Program-made: the position numbers and the translations under genes | Assembly: GCA_936450465.1 (NCBI GenBank) | Contig: OW388294.1 | Location: 66,515,575 to 66,579,574 of the forward strand | Direction: 5' to 3' | From: Gibbula magus | Lineage: Eukaryota; Mollusca; Gastropoda; Trochida; Trochidae | Length of the DNA stretch: 64,000 nucleotides | Notes under the pieces: generated by a model | The model's input: only the letters and a program-made list of their open reading frames with translations | Databases searched by the model: none | Told to the model about the DNA's origin: nothing | Shown here: positions 48,001-59,709 of the stretch, in pieces | How positions within the stretch are numbered: the stretch's first letter is position 1 | How the letters are laid out: every line of letters starts with the position of its first letter

Positions 48001-51000
48001 GAAAAACTAAAAAACAGAATTACAAGCCATTTGCAATGAATTGCGAAAAAGTAAAAACAGAATAAGAAGACAATTGCACTGGTTTAGGAAAAAGTAAAAA
48101 CATAATTGAAAGACATTTGCAGAGAATTGCGAAAAAGTAAAACAAATCTGAATAAACAAGCCTTTTGCACTGAATCGAAGTTTATATATACTGTTTTGGA
48201 CAGCAGTTGTATCGCTATTGTCAGTAGCGGACAGCAGGAACGCTGTGGAACTGTTGATGGTAATGGGCTAGATTTGATTACTCGCATTTATAAATTACAT
48301 TATAAATAATCAAAACGTTGTCGTTCCATTACATCTATACCACCTATTTGACTACACGTAATTAAGGAGGGTGATATTAGGGAATTGGTTGGAAATGTGA
48401 TGCCTTCTCCGGCATGTAATACATATAATGCAAAGCACCATGCCTTTAAAGTTGTGATATCTGTCCCGAGGGCGGTTAGTGGAATGTGAAACAGTGAAGA
48501 GAATAAATGTAGACTGTCGTTCATTCTGTTATATCATATAGAAACCGAACCAAGTCTATCACATTTTAGCCTATCAGGCATTATATCATTCAACAAAGAT
48601 ATCTCGGGCCGGGGCTATTTTGTATTTTCTTTTTCGTTATTCGGACATTTTCTTCTGACATTTGCATTCCTCAGACTAGACGGTTGGTAATATATAATTC
48701 ACTGAGAACGTTTTGTGTTGGGTATAAGCTCTGTAAAGACAATGATTTTCTTGACCATGTGTATCTCATCACACTCTAGGGATGTTCTTAGAAGTCATAC
48801 TGCAGCCAGACAAGTGAATGTGATACGATTATTCGTAATCTATATTCCTTAGAGCATCTCCTAAGTGTTTCCTATTCCATGGCCATTACACTAAAAAGTA
48901 AAGTTGGGGGAACTTTATGTACGATCATTGTTATCATGCAGACAAAGACGTTTTTTAGAACATGACCTAACAGTACATCTATCAAAACAAATTTTAAAAT
49001 GAATTAATTTTAGATTTAAAAGGAAATTTAATTATGAGATAATATTTTAGTATTCTGAGACTTGCTACGCTTCGATAGACTTACTTTGTTGTTAATCAAA
49101 CAGAATGGCTAGGGTCCAGCTGCATAAAGCTGATTTAGGCCAATGTGGTCATATCTCTGAGATACCATTAATCTAAGGAGTTTGTGAAAATTCGTCCAGA
49201 ACTACAAACTAAAAAATAAAGGATTTTAACAAAAAAGGATCAAATTAACAATAGCTACATTTTCTTATTTGAAGACTCCAAACAAAGCATTTTGAAAGAA
49301 TTTATGAAATTTAACAATTTGTTCGTTGATGATCAGTCAGTTGCAAATTTAGTGTTAATTTGTGTATATTCTATCAATATATATGTTTTATTATTGAAAA
49401 GTTGTAAAATTAGTAAAGATACAGCGTTTTCTCAATCCACGTACTCTACGAAATCAAAATGGCGGACACTATTCTCGGAATCCTCTCTTTAATGATCGAT
49501 GGGGATATGCATTTCATGAAGATGCTATGAAAGGGTCCCAGCGGCACTGACTGACAGTGTTCAGATCAATAATACACGCCTACCCATTGCCACTCGATTG
49601 TTACAGATGCACAGCGAATGGTACACAATCTGTCACTTATGTGCATATTTATATTATGGGCAGCTGGGTAATAGGTCATTACGTACAATGTACCGTTACA
49701 AACCTACAGCTCTACAGTGAATAACTGCAAAAGGTTTTTCATGTTTATTCAATCAAATTATGATAAAAACGATTTTCCTTGACATTTTTACTACTTTCAA
49801 TTAATGATCACATTTCAAAATCAGGATATGCACAAGGTAATCTCATCTCATTTTAATGAGACTGAGGGTAATGTTTCTGTTTCTCAATAGTGTTGTCCTG
49901 GTGATTGGCTGACAGGGTTGTATAGAATTCACTGACGAAACACGTTTTACATATGAATTGGGTACAGAATCACAAATTGTATTGCAATACGATACGATAT
50001 GTGAGAAGATATACTACGATATTTTCTCAAATATCACATCGTATTGATATATATTTTATGTTGCAATATGCAACGTTACTTTTTATAAGCACAAGTGATA
50101 GTACATGTCACTGAGGTTCACCGAGTGCATGGTTTGTTCAAGAATGGGAGTTATGGTTACACTCAGTAATTGTTTTGTATTGGATCAAAGTTCCACTAAG
50201 CCAGCTTGATTGATTTAACTAAAGTACACTTTATAATGTATTTATATAGGTAGTAACATAAGACCAAACTTAAGTTTTTTCTATATTCTATATTATACAC
50301 TGTCGGTCAAAAGAAACGCCTACATGGTCTTCCTTAAAATGAAAGAGAACATACTTTCTGAAATATAATCAATGGTGGTCTCAACGTTATGCTGAGAGCA
50401 AATTGATATGAAAGTCCATTGAAATCGTGGAAAAAACTGTGATTCGAGTCAATAACATTCATGAAAAACACGCCCAAAGAAGACCGCTATTTTCGGTTGA
50501 TTCACTTGCGTACCGTAACCACGTACAGATGTAGCGTCATCACCACTATAATGCGAATGCGTGCCTGTAATGTTGCTCGTGGTTGTATTAAAAGCTGTTT
50601 CAAATGTTGTTCTGATCAAGCACTGATCGAAAACTGAACAATTCATTTGTCTCATTTCAACAATCGCCGTTCTTTTGTGACATGACAACTTCTGAAATTT
50701 AAAATATTATGCAGAAACTTCATAACGTATAATATTGCTAAAATGCTCATTATAATTTGTAAGAAATCTCATAAGATATCTGGTAGGCGTTTCTTTTGGC
50801 CGACAGTGTATGAAATCGTTTGCAGGCTTTATTGCAATAAATCACTACCACGGTGTTACGGACATTCTCCCCGCATAAATCTTAAATACTGAAGTTAACA
50901 TTGGCAAAATTGGCACTAAGCCCAAAATCGACTCGACTCTTGCTCTGCATCTGTCTTTGTGCATGAGCACGTAGACATACGTATGATATATACTAACGTT

Positions 51001-53748
51001 ATAAAACAATTAGGCAATGTAGATATGTTCCGAGGTAATTTATCTGTAATATAAGTCTCCACTGAGCACTAATTGGACATATTTGCCTCGTATTATATGC
51101 AAGCATATCCTGTTATATTTCGTGATGGAATTATTCACCCGCCTACCAGAATGACCTCAATGTATGGGCTGCCATATTAATCTTAGGACAATTATGCTCA
51201 GCAAGTACTTTAGCAATTCCCACTGGCTGTGCAATAACAGGCAAATGTCATGTGGAATATTTGCATTCCTTTTGTGTCCGAATATTGGACTAAAGCTGAT
51301 CGAAATATATGAAATATTTGTTTGTCAATTCTATTGTTGAATAAATACAGACGTAGATGATGCAGTCTGATTAAAATCGACCTTGTTCCGAGGAATAAAA
51401 TTTGCAAAATAATATATCTACCGGGATACGAACAGGTTCTGTAGATTCCTCGCCACAAGGTCTGAGAACATCCCGTATAGGCGTGTGTTCCGAACCAGTT
51501 TAGCGCAGCCAAAGCCCAGTCAAATAGCTGACCAACCACATCATAGTTTTTAAACGGTCGCTGTTTTGAAAGCATTTGGAACAGACAAAAGGATAGCTGT
51601 TTGGAGTTATCTGCCCCTAACTTCTCGCACCGAAAGCATTTGTTGGGCATCTTTTGATTGGCTACCTGAATTGCGCTCGAACACGCTAGTCTACGGACTG
51701 TTTCCAGACGGTTTGGCGTGGAAACCTCCGAACGATATGAGTTCGTATCCCGGTAGATGCACTATTTTGCACATTTTTTCCGCGGAATACCGTCGGTTTT
51801 AATCAGACTGTAGATGATGTATACGCATTATACCCAAGAGAGCTTAAATGTGGATAAAATGAATGCATTACATATATTTTTCAAAACAACTATTTTATGA
51901 CCTATTTTGATTTCAATTTAATTCGTTTGAATTATATTTTTACACGTCGCATATGCCAGTGTCAATATTCTTTAAAATGACTATTTTATTATATATTTTA
52001 TTTTCGATTTAATTCTAGTGAATACCATTTTAATTTATACCAATGATAATTTGTGTCATTTATATTTACTTTAAAAACATATTATTACACAAAACAACTA
52101 CCCGTAGAGGTAATAACGGTGTTGTTTATAAAGCAAAAATTGCATGTTGGCTATTTTATTGTGAACACATGTTATTATTTCGAATGACAAAAACGATTCC
52201 CATGGCTTTATGGAACCATGTTAACTCATTTTTAACTTGATTTTCCCAAGAGGGAAGGGTGTTTTACTATTGGTGACATTATTTTTCAAATCCATTTCAT
52301 TGACTAATTTCAGAGAAAAAACATGCTACTGCCCCTTTAACATATGTGGGACTGCAATCTCAATGCACTCTTATTAAAATCAGATCTATATTAAGGTCTA
52401 ACAAACAAACTTCTGCCGTAACCATCAAGGTCACGGTCATTGCTCTGCAGGAGTAAGTCAATTTTTTGTCTTTGGACTGTCAATTTTCAAGCCTCGTCGC
52501 TGATTGGCTGGGGTGAAAGGTCACAGTAATGTGTTCGAAAAGTGACCGTGGTCAGATTTTCATATACTACATTCTATCTATATAACTACAAGTGACATGT
52601 ACAATCTGGTTTATAAGGAGATTTATAGAAACGTGACTTGAAACAAGCATGAATGATGCGCAGGGACAAAGCAACAAAGGAAGTTGTCAACTGCATGGTG
52701 TTTTGTAACATGCAGCCACAATATATTCATAGCACACACGGTAATGGATATGGGAGTTGTTCAGAATTTCGAAGTTATTTGCACTTCATCTGGTTTAAAA
52801 CACATTTGATTTACTAGAAGAATTCGAAATTATTAGCTATCATCCTTATACTTCTACACATTTCTTTGCGTATTCATATTCTTTAGAAAAATCACGATAG
52901 AGGTTCCCGATCGTCTATGTTGTGTATACATGACGAATTTAAATAAGTTTGAGTATGTATACGTCACGTGATACGTGCACATGTTCCAAACTATATCATC
53001 CGTAGCCATATCTCTTTTCATCGAGTTACAATATCGAATCATGCAAAGAGAACAGTGCCCATTGACAATAATATTAAAGGAGCAGTAGCACTTTTTTCAA
53101 ATTTTATTTATATTTATTCAAATTTCCCATTTATAATGATATTTTATGTCATTTTTATTTACTTTAGATGGTAAAAATCTTATTACGCAAACCAATTATC
53201 TGTAGTTCTAATAACGGTGTTGCGTACCGTAGAGGTAATAACGGTGTTGTTTATAAAGCAAAAATTGCATGGCGGCCATTTTATTGCGAACATATTTTAT
53301 TATTTCGAATGACAAATACGATTCCCATGGCTTGACGGAACCATGTTAGCTCATTTTTTTTAGCTCATTTTTTAACTTGATTCTCTGAAGAGAGAAGGGT
53401 GTTTTACTAATGGTGACATTTTTTTCAAATACGTTTCATTGTCTTATTTCAGAGAAAAACGTGCTACTGCCCCTTTAAACTCCCACTCTTATATGATATA
53501 TTAAAGCTGTGAAGGCAGGACATAATTACACATTGGATACAAGATTGAACACTGAATACTGTGGTAATTTAATTTGTTTATTTTCAGACGAAAAATCCGG
53601 ATATCCCCAAAACCCTCCCCCAGCCTACGGGCAACCCCAACCGGGCTACGGACAACCCCAACCGGGCTACGGGCAACCCCAACCGGGCTATGGACAACCA
53701 CAACCGGGCTATGGACAACCTCAACCGGGCTACGGGCAAAATGTAGTC
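41993..53748 (+). CDS. Gene B: paralogue of gene A (dispanin-like), 5' two exons, partial
   Basis: Exon 1 coding 41993-42002 (ATG AGC ACA G, donor GTAAGT) and exon 2 53588-53748 (acceptor TTTTCAG, donor GTAAGT) join in frame to 57 residues: [18 protein letters not shown], then QPQPGYG five times, then QNVV. Three-residue first exon, phase-1 intron, Pro/Gln/Gly/Tyr-rich exon 2 and phase-0 end all match gene A. Intron 1 is 11.6 kb and full of repeats. I find no CD225 exon between 53749 and the window end, so the membrane part must lie beyond 64000 or is absent. The family call rests on the shared exon plan only. Confidence 0.65.
42257..42827. repeat. Old tandem duplication, about 300-bp unit, in gene B intron 1
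   Basis: Copies about 42257-42569 and 42570-42827 share GTAATAGAATGCTAG, GTTGTGTCT, TGTCACTTAAT, TAATAGCACG and ATATGTAATG in order, about 302 bp apart at the left end and less at the right. Confidence 0.65.
43330..43645. repeat. About 90-100-bp degenerate tandem repeat, 3 units
   Basis: Units end in CAACCATTTRGTG(T/A)ACAAG (43501, 43600) with a weaker one near 43412. One frame stays open through two units, but the translated copies differ widely, so a gene is not supported. Confidence 0.55.
44004..44380. repeat. Two-copy tandem repeat, about 187-bp unit
   Basis: Copies start near 44004 and 44191. Shared blocks: GAAAAT.TCG, TATGAACTTTCTA, ATCGTCATGT and GAATTAA in the same order. Confidence 0.55.
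44395..46100. other. Gene B intron 1, no feature
   Basis: AT-rich; nothing supportable on either strand. Confidence 0.35.
46100..46560. repeat. Degenerate tandem repeat, about 125-bp unit, 3-4 copies
   Basis: Recurring blocks: TCTAGTTTGATATGTAGATT, GACA(C/T)GTTA, TTACTTTTGAA, and TTAGACTT or AGACTT. Copies lie near 46170, 46285 and 46410, with a weaker one near 46510. Confidence 0.55.
46565..47850. other. Gene B intron 1, no feature
   Basis: AT-rich, nothing recognised. Confidence 0.35.
47855..48175. repeat. 43-49-bp degenerate minisatellite, 7 units
   Basis: Unit GAATTGCGAAAAAGTAAAAA followed by CAGAATTGCAAG and (C/A)ATTTGCACT; seven units of slightly different length, all variants of this consensus. 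Confidence 0.8.
48180..50290. other. Gene B intron 1, no feature
   Basis: No gene or clear repeat seen. Confidence 0.35.
50298..50808. mobile_element. Tc1/mariner-type MITE (511 bp)
   Basis: Left end CACTGTCGGTCAAAAGAAAC and right end GTTTCTTTTGGCCGACAGTG are inverted (one mismatch over about 26 bp), each flanked by TA (50296-50297 and 50809-50810). A 79-codon minus-strand frame inside (50449-50688) is not recognisable as a transposase, so this is non-autonomous. Confidence 0.85.
51354..51819. mobile_element. Foldback DNA transposon with 9-bp target duplication
   Basis: Element 51363-51810 (448 bp) between identical TAGATGATG copies (51354-51362 and 51811-51819). Inverted ends of about 70 bp start CAGTCTGATTAAAATCGACC on the left; the right ends GGTTTTAATCAGACTG. 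A 9-bp duplication with long inverted ends fits Mutator-like elements best. No transposase. Relatives at 9416-9610 and 11516-11870. Confidence 0.85.
52035..52340. mobile_element. TTAA MITE family 1, copy 4 (left end lost)
   Basis: Right end CATGCTACTGCCCCTTTAA complete; the left terminus is missing. Same orientation as copies 3 and 5. Confidence 0.8.
53074..53478. mobile_element. TTAA MITE family 1, copy 5 (405 bp, with internal duplication)
   Basis: Ends TTAAAGGAGCAGTAGCAC and GTGCTACTGCCCCTTTAA. It is about 40 bp longer than copies 1-2 because TAATAACGGTGTTG occurs twice (about 53209 and 53236). The second occurrence, with its context CCGTAGAGG, matches copy 4. It lies 109 bp before gene B exon 2. 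Confidence 0.85.
53588..53748 (+). CDS. Gene B exon 2 (QPQPGYG repeats)
   Basis: Acceptor TTTTCAG before 53588, donor GTAAGT at 53749. Five tandem 21-bp units each encode QPQPGYG; all base differences among the units are synonymous (GGA/GGG, TAC/TAT, CCC/CCA/CCT). Confidence 0.75.
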
Positions 53749-53759
53749 GTAAGTATCTA

Positions 53760-55080
53760 TTATATATATCCTTTATTCTAAATTGCAGGAAAACGATGAT
53801 TTCCGGTTACGTCTATTATGATGAGTTGAAGTGTTACTGATACATAGACTTGAGTCGACAAACTAGAAGTGCCCCCTAACGTCTGCCAACTCCTAATGTG
53901 CATCAGTGAACATATAATGTATTTAATGTCTCCTGTGGACTTTGAATGTTGCTTTTAAAGAACACTGACTTTGAATCATCGTTTGGACAACAACTTCCCC
54001 CGTAAGTCATTACTCGCGTCTCAACATCACTTGCGAATTCAGGCATTGCTGCATCTCATGACCTTTTCTGTGCTCGGGTACAGAACGCTGCTACAACAAC
54101 ACAGAAAAAACATATCATAAATTGCAGAAATAGTAAGATACAGAGTAGGTGAACAAACTTCCAGAAGCCGTTGTAAGTGTCGCAGCTTGAGATTGGCTGT
54201 ATTATTTGAAAATATAATATAAACCTATCTATTGTTTAGTTATGAATGCAAGAAGGAACTTAGGTACAATAATTCATCTTTATTGACAATACACCATTCT
54301 TATTCCCACGATAATTACTTAAATAAGATTGCTCCTAAAACATAAACACCAGACAGGCATTAACTGATGTTAACATAAACCAAACGTGATTTGTCATCGT
54401 GTAGACATACTACAAGGTACATGTAGGGAACAAATCCAATTTAACACGTAACAATTCTTAAATATCTTTCACGCAGAATATTCTAAGAAAATGAATACAA
54501 CAAGAAAACGTTTCATATATTTATCCTGAGTAAATAAAGTTCAACACACAAATTGTTTACAAAGACGTTCAGTGAGTCGTTGAAGTTACATATGTCAAAA
54601 TGGGGTTAAATTATCGAAAAATACTCACTTTTGCCAACAAGTTCCGTTTGAATGATAGTCGACTAAGTATAGTAACGAAAAAAAGTTGAAGGTACTGATT
54701 TGTGATCGAAAACCGGACACTTGTCATCCCTTGATAATTACATAAACCGAAAAATATACATGTATACTAAAAAGGCGTTACACGAGAAAATGTAATATCG
54801 TTTACAGTTTTTATCAAATGAGAAGACAATCAAACATAAAAATGTTGAACAGTATGTTCCTTATTTGATTCTCCTTAATACGCTCTGAGGAACAGGGCAG
54901 TTAGGCCTAACAAAATGTTTCTGGTCCTTACTCGTTCATGCTGACAAAAATAATGCGATGACGCGATTTTTTACAAAATTTTTTTTTTTTGGATGAAGAG
55001 TTAAACAAACAAAATTTATACAATTATTTATATAAATAAAGCACAAATCCTCTTAAATATGTGTTACTATTCCAAATAGT
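53760..55080. other. Gene B intron 2, no feature
   Basis: AT-rich; no CD225-like exon found. Confidence 0.35.
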
Positions 55081-55115
55081 CAATAATCTCACCCCAACAC
55101 TCTATCTCAAAAGAA

Positions 55116-55877
55116 ATGAGTGACATTTTCTATTGGATGACATCACACTGTCTGAAGCTGAATGGTGAGAAGACAGAGGTCCTGATCCTTACCTCTAAGC
55201 GAGATGCTGAACATTCTCCTCTACCAGACCTACACATTGACGGTCATGTTATCGTCCCAAGTCCTGAGGCGAGAAACCTGGGCGTCATCTTTGACTCTAA
55301 CTTGACTTTTGATGCTCATATCAAGTCAATATGCTGCAAGTCTTTCTACCATCTACGGAACATCACGCAAATCCGATGCTACCTTGATGAAAAAACAACC
55401 TCTTCATTGATCCATGCTTATATTACATCTCGGATGGACTACTGTAATTGTTTACTCTATAGATTACCTCAATCCTCTTTGGGAAAACTCCAACGAGTAC
55501 AGAATTTCTCTGCCAGACTTGTCTCACGGTCTCACAAATACTCTCACATTACCCCGGTTCTGCAGTGGTTGCACTGGCTTCCCATATCAGCTCGAATTAA
55601 ATACAAACTCATCCTACTTGTCTTCAAATGCATCAATGACCTAGCCCCAAAATATCTGTCTGACCTGATCACAAGATATCAACCAAACAGAAGTCTCAGA
55701 TCCGAAAATCTTGGTCTTCTTGCTGTTCCACACTTCAAGTCCAGTAACAGATTTGGGGATCGATCTTTCCAGGTGGCAGGACCCACTCTCTGGAATCAAC
55801 TGCCTCTGGAGTTACGGACTATACACAACCTGGAGATGTTCAAATGCAAACTGTTCCAGATGACTTACAGTGTCTAA
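55116..55877 (+). pseudogene. CR1/L2-like LINE reverse transcriptase, C-terminal 253 residues
   Basis: An open frame matching the last part of CR1/L2-type ORF2: WMTSHCLKLNGEKTEVLILT directly after the missing catalytic palm, then NLGVIFDSNLTFDAHI, YCNCLLYRLP, LQRVQNFSARLV, LHWLPISARIKYKLILLVFK and GPTLWNQLPLELR. The frame has no stop, so the copy is fairly young, but it is 5'-truncated and lacks the YADD-type active site. It lies in gene B intron 2. Confidence 0.85.
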
Positions 55878-55980
55878 CTTTTCATTCTCGAGTTGTACAG
55901 ACAGCGCTACTGAGCAGTACTCTTGGACTGGAACTGGCGCTATATAAATCTTTTTATGATGATGATGATGATGATGTCCA
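55878..55980 (+). mobile_element. LINE 3' tail with (ATG)n
   Basis: GAACTGGCGCTATATAAATC followed by (GAT)n/(ATG)n, the usual short microsatellite end of this LINE type. The same tail motif occurs at 8450. Confidence 0.75.
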
Positions 55981-55984
55981 ATGT

Positions 55985-57365
55985 GTTCTGAGGCTTAAAC
56001 ATTACAGTTATCTGCCCCTTACTTTTGAAAACCTAGAAAAAAAACCTGAGGCTTGGGTTTGAAACTGATGCGGGCGGAAACCAGAAACAACCTTTGAACA
56101 TTGTTCAACCTAACGGATAATCCTAAAAACTGAGCGTATTGCGTTCCGAAATTGTTTGCCAATTTAAAAAATAGTTTTAAGGATTGCTTATCGGCAATAT
56201 GTACGTACCTCGACGTTTGTTCTTGTGGTATGAAGATAACGGGTTCGAATAACACCATTGCATGTAGTGCAAGCGTAAGTTAATATGTTCTAGTGTCGCT
56301 TTCATCTGTAACCTTCAATTCTATTATTATGTATTAGGTATTTCACCTATATTAATTAGTAAAATCGTTCTTTTCATTATGTTATGTGTTTTTTTAAAAG
56401 AATTTACACGCAGTTTTTACGTCAAATAAGCGTTCAGAAATGTTAATGACCCATGTAGACCAAAGATATTGCAACGCGCGCATCACCTAATTCACAATTC
56501 TTATGCGCGTATGTGAGTTATTTTTTCCAGTTTGTGATATTTCAATCCGAGAAGGGATTGACGATAGAGGTATGTGTCCTAGGGAATTAATTGGTCTTTT
56601 ACAAATGCACATATGTATATCCAAAAACTGAAATCGTGTGTTCATACTCCTTCACTTACGTGGATCATAAATTGTACATCGTAGAACCTCTGACAATGTC
56701 AATCTTAGAATTCCCGATGAGCTGCAGAACCAATGGCTCCATGTTTAATTCTACTAAGAAGTATAGAAGGATTGTTGTTATAGATTATTCATAAGCAAAA
56801 CACCCTTGAAATAAATATTGAAATGGCGCCTCTAAATATAAAAAAAATCATTTACTTTTAAAAACAAAATCTAGAGTTCCTTTTTAGAAAGGATTTGTTA
56901 TCATGTTTCACTTAAGTGGAGATGGAAATAAGCCTATGAGTAAGACTGTATATGTATTGCAATGTAGAATTGAAATATACCTTTGCTTTTAGTTTGTACG
57001 TATCTGAATGACAGACTTCGCCTGCTGTTATATCAGCCTAAACGAAAATATTCATTCACTTATAATAATATATAATAATACATATAATACATATAATATT
57101 AACCATTTGGTGAAGTCACATCACTTGAGGGTCCCATTATTGTGACAACACGTGCGAGTCTTCAATGGCTCATCTTCCGACTCTTATGACGTCATATCAA
57201 TGACTTCTTCCTGTTGACCACTTCCTGTGTACTGGTTACAAGGTGAGACCGGAAATAGTCAATATTTAATGTCGAGGGTTTGACCTCAGCATAATGAATG
57301 ACATCTTCATATTAGCTCCGATGCAAATGATGCAGATATTGATAACAAGTATAACCAGGGTTTAG
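55985..57365. other. Gene B intron 2, no feature
   Basis: Nothing supportable seen. Confidence 0.35.
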
Positions 57366-57367
57366 TA

Positions 57368-57736
57368 TTAAAGGGACTGTAGCACGTTTTCTAATGTGAA
57401 TTAATATATCTCACAAAATTGAAAAGAAATGTTACCAATTGCAAAACAATCATCTAAAGTCAATAAATAGAGTTCTTAAACGAATTGTTATGGTTTGGTT
57501 AAGCAACGCTGATCCATTTCCCATCCTCGAGTTATTAAAAGGTGTCCACACTCAAATGGCTTCTAATAGTTGTTTACGTGACATCGTTTTCTATACGACT
57601 ATGGATAATCGAGTTATGTAATGAGGCTGTTTTACCCTCTTAAGTAAAGATGTACTGTATACACGTTAATTACAAATGACACATTTAAAGATAAAATTAA
57701 AAAAAAACCCACAAAAATGTGCTACAGTGCCTTTAA
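57368..57736. mobile_element. TTAA MITE, divergent relative of family 1 (369 bp)
   Basis: Ends TTAAAGGGACTGTAGCACG and TGTGCTACAGTGCCTTTAA. The termini resemble family 1 with CTGTAGC in place of CAGTAGC, and the interior is largely different. Confidence 0.75.
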
Positions 57737-57739
57737 GGT

Positions 57740-58440
57740 ATGTTAAGGACAAACGGTTTTGACACAATAATCAAAAAGCAAAAGTAACGGATGGGATTTG
57801 ATTAATGTATACTTGCGAAAAGTTGAAATGAGAACAGGTATTTTAAGTTGTAAATACCATCTCTATATACATGCATGACGTAAATAGCCAGAAACAATTA
57901 TATTTACAGAATTAAATATGATAGTTTCCATATGAAACCTGAAATGTCCGTAAAACATCAACGGATGCTGTAATTGATCGTTTGGAACAGTGATTATTAA
58001 CATTTGATATGACATTAAGATAATTGGAAACGAAACATTTGATAGGTGGAAAAGTTCAAATAAGGGTATGTATGAATGCCGTCCACAAGTTCTGCCATTT
58101 ATACAATTTTAATTTGCATGGCGTAAATAGGAATAAGAGTAATGAATTTTTGAATGGTTGCTACGAAACAGTCATCAATGGTCTATAGCGTTTGATACAG
58201 GGCAATGGATAACGGTGTATAAGGGATTGATAATGAGTATTTGGAAATGATTACCAGTGGTTGAATATGCAGGAAGAAATATGTTTACTGCTGAGGCAAT
58301 GAGACAACTAAAACATAAAGATTTTAAGAAAATAATTCTTTCTTTTTCAGATTATCATCTAAAATAATAATCGCAAGTCGCAAGAAAGTTATCAACTTCA
58401 TTCACATTATTTAAATTACAGTTTGATCGAGGCACGTATA
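57740..58440. other. Gene B intron 2, no feature
   Basis: AT-rich; no feature supported. Confidence 0.35.
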
Positions 58441-58441
58441 T

Positions 58442-59705
58442 GGCAAAGCACAGGTGAAGTTTAGCGCAAATATGTTGCGCAACATAGATGAACGACCAGT
58501 TTTCCCTATGTGCGAACGAAGTGAGCAAAGGTTGGCAACGTATTTCTCTCGACTCGAATCGAAATAATTTTCAACTGTCAAAATTCATTGTCCCAAAAAT
58601 TCAAACTCGACACCCATTTGAACACAGGGTCGTGCTCTCTTAATCCCAACCCCATATGTTACATTTACTCACGTAAAACATATACAATTAATTATTTTAA
58701 GCGCCCAGAGAGGCTTCTAAATTCGCTCTTCGGCACCATTCTCACTCGCAAACTTCCGCTATACGGAGCGAATGAAAAGGAATATTTTACATTTAGAAGA
58801 ATTATAATATAACCCCATTTTGCATTAAATTTTTAAATCTTTATTTATGGGATGTTTTGTCGTATTCTTGGATTTTTTTAGAAGTTTAAAAGACGTTTAT
58901 CGAAATATTGAAAACCAAGGGAAATAACTCTGTAATTAGCAGTGCCACTTTTCGATAGATTGGGTTTTTGAGCGTCAGTAGACATCGAGTAATTTCGGAT
59001 TTTTAAAATTTTTTTCGATATTCAATCGCTGATGTTAGATTTGTTCTTTTCCGACTCGATTGATTTTTTATTCTTGTACCTTTTATTAATATCGTTGGTT
59101 CTTAAAACTTAGTTGTTAGCTTCAGATAGGCTTTCTAGCCACATAGCCTTGTAGCTTTAAGGTACATTTCAAGCAACAGTGTTCGTCATGCACATTAGAA
59201 ATTTTAATAACTGTCTGGAAATATGATAATTAAACCATTTTATTATAATTGTGCAATATAGAATTTGTTTTATGATATAGATATATATTTTTTTAGTTTG
59301 CTCTATAAACTATTTAAAGTGAAAAAGGTCGTGTCGTACTAACAGTATTACGAGTTAACTCCCCTGGTAATTCATTCGCTCCGTATAGCGGAAGTTTGCG
59401 AGTGAGAATGGTGCCGAAGAGCGAATTTAGAAGCCTCTCTGGGCGCTTAAAATAATTAATTGTATATGTTTTACGTGAGTAAATGTAACATATGGGGTTG
59501 GGATTAAGAGAGCACGACCCTGTGTTCAAATGGGTGTCGAGTTTGAATTTTTGGGACAATGAATTTTGACAGTTGAAAATTATTTCGATTCGAGTCGAGA
59601 GAAATACGTTGCCAACCTTTGCTCACTTCGTTCGCACATAGGGGAAACTGGTCGTTCATCTATGTTGCGCAACATATTTGCGCTAAACTTCACCTGTGGG
59701 CAAAG
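58442..59705. mobile_element. Long-TIR DNA element, 1250 bp, 7-bp target duplication
   Basis: Arms 58449-58776 and 59371-59698 (328 bp each) are reverse complements with no indel; over the outer ~200 bp checked I see one mismatch. Target duplication GGCAAAG at 58442-58448 and 59699-59705. The 594-bp middle is AT-rich and non-coding. The same peptide-like frame appears in both arms only because they are copies. Superfamily uncertain. Confidence 0.9.
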
Positions 59706-59709
59706 TAAC

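Noticed and set aside
50449..50688. Possible transposase in the Tc1-type element
   Set aside because: Only 79 codons and no recognisable catalytic motif.
58588..59559. Same 60-residue peptide encoded on both strands
   Set aside because: It is the translation of the two inverted arms of one transposable element, not a gene pair.
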